Origin: Frondihabitans sucicola
GTDB taxonomy: Bacteria > Actinomycetota > Actinomycetes > Actinomycetales > Microbacteriaceae
DNA: 64,000 nt
Direction: 5' to 3'
NCBI RefSeq assembly: GCF_030296615.1
Contig: NZ_AP027732.1
Location: 744,001-808,000, forward strand
Under the pieces are notes generated by a model that was not told the origin of the DNA, searched no databases, and saw only the letters and a list, made by a program, of their open reading frames with translations. Shown here piece by piece: positions 57,160-64,000 of the stretch (position 1 is the first letter of the stretch; each line of letters begins with the position of its first letter). The translations under genes were made by a program, and so were the position numbers.

Positions 57160-60100
57160 TCATACGAATTTGGTTCCAATTTGAATCAAGGATATGTAGA
57201 GGCCGCCAAGCCCCACAGCTTGCCCCGCGCCCGTTCCCAACGTGCTTCCGACAAAGGTACCAAGAACACTCAAACCGCATCCAACAGCCAGCGTGCCCGC
57301 CAGCCCAACGCCTCCTGTGACGGCGCCAAGGCCCAATCCGATACCCAATGAAGTGCCAGCACCGACGGCGCAGCTGCTTGCATACTCACCAAAGGATGCC
57401 AAACCGCTAGGATCGCTGCCGTTGATGGGGTCTCCGCCGGCGAACTGGTAACGGTTGGCGTTAGACGGGTCGAGGGGTGCATCCAGAGTGTCTCTTTGCG
57501 TCCAGGTTCCGGTTGCGGCTTCGTACCAACGGATGCCGAATTTCACGAGCCCGGATGCGCGGTCGGTGATGCCGGCCTTGAACGCGTACGGGTTCTGCGA
57601 GGCGCCGTTTCCAGAGCCTCCGGCGGTGAGGGCTTGCTGCCCGTAGGGGTCGTAGCTGTACGAGAACGCGTTGGCGGCGAAGTCCACGAGCAGGCCCACG
57701 GGGTTGCCGAGGCCGTCCCAGACGTACAGCCCGTCGATGTCGGACGAGGTGGTCAGCATCAACGCCTGCCCGGTGACGGGATCGCTGTAGACGTGCGCTC
57801 CACTGCCGCCGTAGGTGTTGGTGACGAGCTGCGGGTTTCCTGCTGGTCGTTTTTGCCGTACGTGTAGTTGTTCGTGCGAACGGTCGGGGTGACGGCCGAG
57901 AGGAGCTGTTTCTGGTCGGCCCCGGCGTACGTGTAGTTCGTCGAGATGCCGCTGGTGGTGTCCTTCGAGGTGGTCATCTGCTGGAACGCGTTGTACGTAT
58001 ACGTCGCCCCCGGCGCCGCGGTGAGGTTCCCGGTGGCGTCGTAGGAGTACCCGGCCGTCGTGATCTGGTTCGCGGCGTTGTAGGTCAGCGTCTGCGACGA
58101 CGGGTTCGACCCGGTGACGACCGCGGTGAGGCGGTTCCCGCGCACGTCATACGTGTACGTGTAGGTGCTGTTGGTCCCGGCGCCGCCGGACTGGGCGACC
58201 TTGGTCACGCGCCCCTGGGTGTCGTAGGTGTAGTTGGTGACCTGGCCGCTGTTCGGCTGGCCGGTAGTGGTGTCCTTGGTCCATTGCAGCTTGGCGTGGT
58301 CCTTGGTGGTGTCCGTCCCGCAGGTGGGGGCGGGGGTGTCGGAGTTGTAGCAGTACACGGTGTCGAACACGAGGGTGCTCGAGGCGCTGGGGCCGGTGTA
58401 GGACTTCAGTTCCTTGACCCGGCCTGAGGTGTCGTAGCTGGTGTTCTCGTGGGCGGCCCAGGTGGAGTTGCTCGGGTTGGAGGACTGCAGCCAGGTGTCG
58501 GTGCGGCGGCCCTGGTCATCGGTCTTGTACCGGGTGACCTGGGTTCCGGAGCCCTTCGGGTAGGTCGTGCTGGTGAGCACGCCGGACGGGTCGTAGGCGT
58601 TGGTGTAGGTGCCGAACGAGTCGGCCGAGGTGATCTGGTTGGAGGCCTTGTCGTAGGTGTATGTCTCGGATCCGCCCGCCGTGTTGGAGGTGGTGAGCTG
58701 GCGGCCGAGCTGGTCGAACGTGTTGTTGATCGTCCCGGTCGGGCTCACCGACTTGGTGAGGTTGCCGGCGTCGTCGTAGGTGTTCGTGACCGTGGCGGAC
58801 CCGTCGGCGAGGGCGGTCGTCAGCAGGCGGTCGTCCTTGTCGTAGGTGTACCGGGTGGTGTTGCCGCGGCCGTCGGTCTCGGAGGCTTTCCGGCCGTAGG
58901 GGTCGTAGGTGTACGTCTTCACCCCGAGCGCCGTCCCGGACACGGTGACCGGGGTCACCGTGGAGAGTTGCTTGTCGGAGTTGTAGGCGTACACGGTCTT
59001 GTTGGTGCCGTTGCCGGGGGCGAGAGCCGTCGCGACGGTCCCATCCGCGTTGTAGGTCAGCGTCGCCGTGGCGCCGGACGCGTCGGCGTTGGTGAGCTGG
59101 TTACCGGCACCGTTGAACGTCTGAACGCTCGTGTTCCCATCGGCGTCCGTCGTGGAAGCCGGCAGGTACGCGGTGCTGGTGGTGGACCCGTAGGTGGTCG
59201 AGTTCGACGCACCACCGGGGGCCTGGGCCTTGGTCAGCGAGTTGCCGCTGTTCGCCCCGTACGTGCCGGTCGACGTGCCGGTACCGGGAGCGCCGGTCGC
59301 ACCCACCGTGGCGGTAGCGGTGTCCGCGTTGGCCGTGTAGGTCTTGGACTGCTCACGACCGGCCGCGTCGACCGCTTTCAGGACGAGGTCCTGGGTGGGG
59401 TTGATCGTGTACGTGGTGTGGTCACCGGTCGCAACCGGCGTGCCGGTGCTGGTGTTCGGGCCGGCGACGAGAGTCTGCGACGTCGACGGGTACGTCAACC
59501 GCGTGGTCGACGTCCCCGGCGAACCCGCGGTGGTGTTCAGCTGGTCGATCTGCGAGACCGTGTGGGTGGAGCCGTTGTAGCTGATGTTCGTCACCGCCCC
59601 AGTGGTCGAGGTGATCGACGTCAAGTCATGGCCGGTATAGGCGAAGGTCGTCGTGTTTCCGGCAGCGTCCGTGAACCCGGTGAGGTTTCCGGAGGAGTCC
59701 TTTGGTACTTCACCGTGCGGGTGTTGTACTGGTCCGCAGTCTGCGTGATCGTCGTCGCCAAGGTGCTGCCGTTGAAGCTCAGCGCCGCCGTACGGGCTCC
59801 CGTAGGACCCGCGGTCGAGACGACCGTCGCCGGGACGCCGGCGGTGTAGCTGTTCAGGGTGGTGCTGTTGCCGTTGCGGTCAGCGACCGACGTCGCGACG
59901 CCGTCCGCGTTGAACGTGACGACCTGACGGGAGGTCCGGTCGGTGAGGGTGTACCCGGTGGTGCCGGTCTTGACGAGATCCTGCTTGAACCCCGCCGGCG
60001 ACGTGAACGCGGTCGATGAGCCCGAGACCGGGGTCAACTTCCAGGTGACGCCGTCGCCACCGGTGTAGATCACGTTCGTGCCGACGACAGACAAGCTGCC

Positions 60101-60478
60101 CGCGGATGCGAGCCCGAGCGACCAGTTGTAGGCGGCGGCGGTGCTGTTCGAACCGGTCTGCCAGCCGAGGGAGTTGTACGTCTCCCCGATCGGGATCGTG
60201 TTGTTCACCCCCGGCAGGGCGAGGCCCTGCGTGGCGACCAGGAGGTTCCCGGTGGCGACGTCCACCGACGCGGCAACCTGGTCGCTGATCCGGAACGACA
60301 AAGCGGTCGCGCCGGGGCGTGAGCCGGTAAGGCCGGTCGTGGTCGGCCCGGTGGGGAGGGCCGCTTGTGCGACCTGAGCGAAACCGCCGACAAGGGCGAT
60401 ACAGGTTGCGCCCACGAGCGCGGTCCGAAGGGCGAAAGCCCTCCCGCGATGCGTTGGACGGGTGGCGAAAGCAGACAC
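57160..60478 (-). CDS. Secreted Rhs/YD-repeat protein with hydrophobic C-terminal tip (two probable sequencing errors)
   Basis: GTG 60478 follows AAAGGGG. A signal peptide with AQAA cleavage leads into an N-terminal region, many YD repeats (YTYDxxGNLT, YxYDAxGRxTS types) and the core end DPINGSDPSGLA. A Gly-rich, hydrophobic 75-residue tip follows. Frame breaks near 59701 (run of A) and 57840 (run of G) are removed by one base each; the second is confirmed by copy B. Rhs shells carry variable toxins out of the cell. The tip suggests a membrane-active toxin. Confidence 0.88.
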
Positions 60479-60965
60479 AGAAACCCCTTTGTTTGTGATC
60501 CGAAAAACACAAACCGTCGAGGAAGCCCTAGCCGATCCCAGACGGCCGTGCACGACCGCCACCCCCGGAGAAATCGTGATCAGAATCCCAGAATGCCGCC
60601 CTGCACGGAACGGTACGCCCCCACCATTGAGGCCAGATACCCCCCATTCGGGGATGCGTCCTGGCCATCAACCAGGTCGCTGGTCCGTGGCGTTCCAAGA
60701 CCGCAACACGGTAGCTTCCCAGTTCTGGCCGGCAGTGGCCGCTGATCTCGACGATCACTGGAGGCTCGAACACTGAAACGTACCTAGCCCACCTAACCTC
60801 CCGGCCGATGCTTGGGTGCAGTTCACCGTCCGATAGCCGATCCTCGACCGGCCACTCCCCCGTCTTCACGAAACGTGTCGATGTCTGAGAATTCGAGCAC
60901 CGGATCTTGCGTGGACTTGGGGCTTGTGCGCGATTTGACGGACATCTTGGTCTACTAAGCGCGCG
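60479..60965. other. Upstream region of the Rhs gene, no gene seen
   Basis: About 490 bases that must hold the Rhs promoter. I could not pick one with confidence. Confidence 0.4.
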
Positions 60966-60996
60966 CAATGGCCCCACTCGGTGAGTGGGGCCATTG
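60966..60996. terminator. Terminator-like hairpin
   Basis: A 14-bp perfect stem CAATGGCCCCACTC with loop GGT lies 13 bases past the stop of the next minus-strand gene. The T tract is weak. Confidence 0.65.
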
Positions 60997-61009
60997 CTTC
61001 GAGACTTCG

Positions 61010-61440
61010 CTACTTCATTTGGGCGGATTTGGCTTTGTCGTTCATCGCGCCGAGGTTGGCGACGTTGGTGTTGAACCCATAGGACGCTCCGGAAGGGGTC
61101 GTGCCTTGCCAGACCTTGGTGGTGCAGTTCGAGAAGCTCTTGAACGAGCTCACGCGGCCGGACCACCCGTAGCTGCCGAGGTTGTTGAGCGTGTAGACGG
61201 TGCTGCCGTTGCACGCAGCGCTGTTGGTGATCTGGAAGAACGATCCTCCGTAGCTGGCGTCGTCGTAGAGCTGGCTCTGAACGAACGTCGTCGCGGTACC
61301 GTCGACCGACGCGGGGCGTGCAGCGGTGGAGCTGCTGGGCGTGATGACCTGCACGCCCTGGTCTTTGAGGACGGCGGCGTTGAGATCCTGGCCGGTAGGA
61401 ACGCATGTGAGGTCGCCCGTTCCGAGGCCTCCGACGGGGA
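61010..61440 (-). pseudogene. Secreted I36/crystallin-like protein, 5' end lost
   Basis: The frame reads LYDDASYGGSFFQIT, then CNGSTVYTLNNLGSYGWSGRVSS, the fold of peptidase-inhibitor I36 and streptomycete metalloprotease-inhibitor-like proteins, with a cysteine pair. It is open upstream to about 61440 but without start or signal peptide; there the sequence switches to an unrelated plus-strand frame. The N-terminus was lost at a junction. Confidence 0.6.
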
Positions 61441-61522
61441 CTTCGACACCATCGCCTACCGGTCAACGTCCTCGGGTCGCTACGTCGATCTCCCCGACGG
61501 CTGGGAGGAGGACTACCGGTGA
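61430..61522 (+). pseudogene. 3' end of a lost plus-strand gene
   Basis: About 30 codons ending LPDGWEEDYR and TGA 61520 look coding but begin at the junction. The next frame overlaps its stop, as in an operon. Confidence 0.3.
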
Positions 61523-61896
61523 CCGAACAATCTCGGAAGCGGCGCCCAGCGGGATCGCCGTCAGGCGCGGGAGGCCAGTTCACCGAGGGCCCCAAGGGGG
61601 AATCGACTAGCGGTCTCACCTCCGGGTCGGTGACGAGCGACAGAGACCGGGTGGTGGCGCGACGCATCAGGAGTGGACGGCGCTGGGACGTGCAGTATTG
61701 GCGACCCTCAGATGATCTGCACCTGTCATCCATTCGGCATGAAGACCTGGTGAAGTCGTTCCTGCTCGACGCGGACCCGACGTCACGGCGAAGTCCCACC
61801 CACGGCACCGGCCTCGACCTTTGGACCATAATCGCCACCAGGTCGAGTCGTACATCGCAGCGATGCGCGCGCCGAGTGGCGCCAGTTTGCGGATAA
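61519..61896 (+). CDS. Hypothetical protein
   Basis: GTG 61519 overlaps the preceding stop. The first half (GAGGQFTEGPKGES) resembles small actinobacterial or phage-linked proteins that begin with such a GQF motif; the second half looks less protein-like and may be out of frame. I do not recognise a function. Confidence 0.35.
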   Translation: MTEQSRKRRPAGSPSGAGGQFTEGPKGESTSGLTSGSVTSDRDRVVARRIRSGRRWDVQYWRPSDDLHLSSIRHEDLVKSFLLDADPTSRRSPTHGTGLDLWTIIATRSSRTSQRCARRVAPVCG

Positions 61897-62022
61897 AGCA
61901 GCGAACGCACCTCGTTCCGAGCAGTTCAACCCACGGCAATCTCCCCATGTCCCTCGGTTCCTTATAACTTGGTCTCGATCGTCGACTACACCACGACAGG
62001 GCATACGGGGGGAAGAATCTGA

Positions 62023-62574
62023 ATGGCAAAGGGCGACGTAAATTCTTCTCTTTCTGGCTTCGCTGCCGACGCTTGGCTGCAACATCGCGAGACTCTCCTC
62101 CGTGTCGCGTTTGCCACGCTTTACAGCGCAGGCCTTCAAGACGAGGTCGAGGATGTCGTCCTGGAGGTCGCTACTGCGTTACTGGAACACCCGCCTGCCG
62201 ACGTCGTCAGCTGGGAGGCCTTCCTGGTCACCATGACGAAACGCCGGGCCATAGATCACATCCGTTCAAAACACGTCCGCAATCGGGAAGGTTCGGACTA
62301 TGACCTGGAAAGCCAGGACGCGGAGAGCCATGAAATTGACGATCTGCTGGACGGGATCGACACCCGAAGCTATGTGAAGAAGGCCGAAGAAGTCCTGGAG
62401 AGTCTTTCCCCACAAGAGCAGGCTATTGCCCGTGGATGCCTCTGGGAACAACGCCCGCAACAGGAGGTAGCGGACGAGCTCCGGATAACTCAGGCGCGCG
62501 TCAGCCAAGTGCTAAGAAGTGCGCGAACGAAACTTCGAACAGCGATAGAAGATCAGGAGGGAGGCAAGGCATGA
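62023..62574 (+). CDS. Sigma-70 family (ECF-like) RNA polymerase sigma factor
   Basis: The 183-residue protein has region 2 with FLVTMTKRRAIDHIRSKHVRN and region 4 with LSPQEQAIARGCLWEQRPQQEVADELRITQARVSQVLRSAR. It is coupled by ATGA to an HTH gene and then to an ImmA/IrrE peptidase. The set suggests a stress or mobile-element switch. Confidence 0.8.
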   Translation: MAKGDVNSSLSGFAADAWLQHRETLLRVAFATLYSAGLQDEVEDVVLEVATALLEHPPADVVSWEAFLVTMTKRRAIDHIRSKHVRNREGSDYDLESQDAESHEIDDLLDGIDTRSYVKKAEEVLESLSPQEQAIARGCLWEQRPQQEVADELRITQARVSQVLRSARTKLRTAIEDQEGGKA

Positions 62575-63125
62575 CGAATGCGGAGAACCACGACGCAACC
62601 TTGGATGCGCTGCTTGCAGCTGCGGCCTACGTCCCACCGGCACTGGAAAATGATGCTGCGGCTCGACTTCTTGGCCTTGTTCCTGATTCCACTTCAGTTC
62701 TCAATCCTGCTGCCCTAAAGCGAGCCCGGATGAAGTTGAATTTGACTACATCCGCCCTGGCTAACCACCTAACCGTCCGGGGCTGGCGTGTCACTACTGC
62801 CGAAGTTTTTCAATGGGAAACCCGCAAAGGAACGCACTTAGCACCTGCACTGATCGCCACGATCGCGGATGAGTTGGAGCTAGCAGAAACTGATCTCGTC
62901 ACTAGCACCGTGAATGACAGCTTCAGAGCATTGCGAGACGACAGCCGCTTCAAAGAGCTCGTCGAAAGGTGGGCACGCTTGAAACATATTTCCAGGCTCG
63001 CTGCCGCGGCGAGCCTTGAAAGTAGATCCTTGCAAGCGGTCCATCGAGGCGGTCCGCCCGAAGTGGAACTGCAACTGGCCGTCATCACGGCGTTTGTTGA
63101 AGAAGTCGAGAATCGAGAATCCTAG
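62571..63125 (+). CDS. HTH (XRE-like) protein
   Basis: The start overlaps the sigma stop. Residues 40-110 have a helix-turn-helix pattern (KLNLTTSALANHLTVRGWRVTTAEVFQWE) like phage repressors, and the C-terminal part is helical. In ImmA/IrrE systems the peptidase cuts a regulator of this kind. An anti-sigma or repressor role is inferred. Confidence 0.65.
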   Translation: MTNAENHDATLDALLAAAAYVPPALENDAAARLLGLVPDSTSVLNPAALKRARMKLNLTTSALANHLTVRGWRVTTAEVFQWETRKGTHLAPALIATIADELELAETDLVTSTVNDSFRALRDDSRFKELVERWARLKHISRLAAAASLESRSLQAVHRGGPPEVELQLAVITAFVEEVENRES

Positions 63126-64000
63126 TGACTTTGGAACGCTGGACTACCCGGGCGATTGACCAACTGAGTGGCCCAACTCGGGAGGCTTTTGTTCTGGACC
63201 CCATTGAAACCATCAGGTCGATGGGGATATCTGTCCGGGCTGTCGATTCACTTGCGGAGTCGCGTCAGGATGGCGGGATGTGCGACGGCGTTTCGTATCT
63301 CAGCGATGGTGTTGTTCTCTACGCGCCAACTGACGGCAGCCGGCGCGAGAATTTCACCGTTGCTCATGAACTCGGGCATTGGCTGGTCGAACATGATGAC
63401 GCAATCTTGGATTGGGTCGCCAACCGTGACGAATCGAGCGTGGCCCTGGAGACGCTCTGCGACCGCATCGCACAACGGCTGCTACTCCCGGACGACTTGA
63501 TCGATTCCATCGTTTCGAACCCTGTTCGAGCTCAAAACATCCTTGATCTTTACGCAGGATCGGCGGCGAGTCGTCCCGCAGCAGCAATTGCTGTCGCGTC
63601 CCGCTTGAAAGGACTCGGCGCGATCGTCATCATCGACCGGCCGAGCCGTTCCATCACGAGCTCGAGCGTCGTCCCAGATCCCGAGCTCGGATGGCCAAAG
63701 ATCTACCCGTGGCGCGGGCAACAAGTCGACGCCGCGCACACCTTGGTCCACATGAACTCTGGCGACTCCCTCACTCGACGTTCTTTCTGGCGCTCCAGCT
63801 GGGACAAACGGGAGGATTTCTACATCGACGCTGTCGCCGACGACCGTCGTATCTATGCAGTCCTAGCCGATGCTGACCTCTGGAAAGTTGAACCGATGCC
63901 GGTCCTCACAGACCGAGCATGGGACACCCGTCTCGAAGGAAGTGTCTTCTGCTGCGGAATGCAGCGAGCGGTTCGGGGCTATCCATGCTCTAAGTGCCAG
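63125..64000 (+). CDS. ImmA/IrrE-family metallopeptidase (cut by window end)
   Basis: GTG 63125 overlaps the upstream stop. The protein has HELGH in FTVAHELGHWL (zinc ligands and catalytic Glu) near residue 80 and a downstream glutamate-rich helix ETLCDRIAQRLLLP with the third ligand. ImmA cuts repressors after DNA damage. Near the window edge a CCGMQ...CSKC knuckle suggests an extra zinc site; the end is not visible. Confidence 0.85.
   Translation, partial: MTLERWTTRAIDQLSGPTREAFVLDPIETIRSMGISVRAVDSLAESRQDGGMCDGVSYLSDGVVLYAPTDGSRRENFTVAHELGHWLVEHDDAILDWVANRDESSVALETLCDRIAQRLLLPDDLIDSIVSNPVRAQNILDLYAGSAASRPAAAIAVASRLKGLGAIVIIDRPSRSITSSSVVPDPELGWPKIYPWRGQQVDAAHTLVHMNSGDSLTRRSFWRSSWDKREDFYIDAVADDRRIYAVLADADLWKVEPMPVLTDRAWDTRLEGSVFCCGMQRAVRGYPCSKCQ

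Noticed and set aside
58449-59849. Long plus-strand frame (466 codons) opposite the Rhs gene
   Set aside because: It is Gly/Val/Arg-only, lies exactly antisense to YD repeats and has no ribosome site.

Overview
The window is high-GC, with GTG starts, ATGA gene overlaps, actinobacterial MerR, MmyB-like and WhiB-free regulators, and small-genome housekeeping (smpB) typical of Actinomycetota. Gene content (VIT transporter, LtrA, DUF664/DinB, trans-acting enoyl-reductase-like protein) fits Microbacteriaceae best, but that placement is inference. No complete RNA gene, CRISPR array or prophage was seen.

Layout. (1) 1-4230: apbE end, FMN-binding lipoprotein-like protein, a two-component system, a VIT-family transporter and a small membrane protein. 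(2) 4231-17033: an accessory island that begins with gene debris and a solo transposon-end-like repeat. It holds four candidate anti-phage modules: a nucleotide-hydrolase-like/PD-(D/E)XK fusion with an Mrr-type nuclease, an SMC/RloC-like ATPase with a PD-(D/E)XK nuclease, an Abi-like protein with a truncated paralogue, and a GIY-YIG protein paired with a restriction-type coiled-coil protein. (3) 17740-39448: core-like metabolism and stress genes, rich in aldo-keto reductases, short-chain dehydrogenases, SnoaL/NTF2-like proteins and their local regulators (LuxR, MerR, MmyB-like, LysR, TetR). Operators for MerR, LysR and TetR can be read directly. (4) 39775-51360: a Tn7-like transposon with tnsA-tnsB-tnsC-tniQ, a catalytically degenerate tyrosine-recombinase-like protein (candidate target selector), tRNA debris, and cargo of a HEPN protein, an ASCH protein and a GNAT-PIN-PUA-like fusion. 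Its proposed ends start TG and carry GACACC repeats. (5) 51358-54810: an HTH protein, a metallophosphoesterase and small membrane proteins. (6) 54553-60478: an Rhs/YD-repeat secreted protein followed by two displaced Rhs C-terminal cassettes, each with a small membrane partner that may be its immunity protein. (7) 60966-64000: a broken secreted protein, then a sigma factor, an HTH protein and an ImmA/IrrE metallopeptidase in one overlapping operon.

A caution for every reader: at least fifteen otherwise healthy genes are broken by a single missing base in a homopolymer (mostly C or G, a few A or T). This pattern looks like uncorrected long-read sequencing error, so those genes are annotated as whole with a probable error, not as true pseudogenes.
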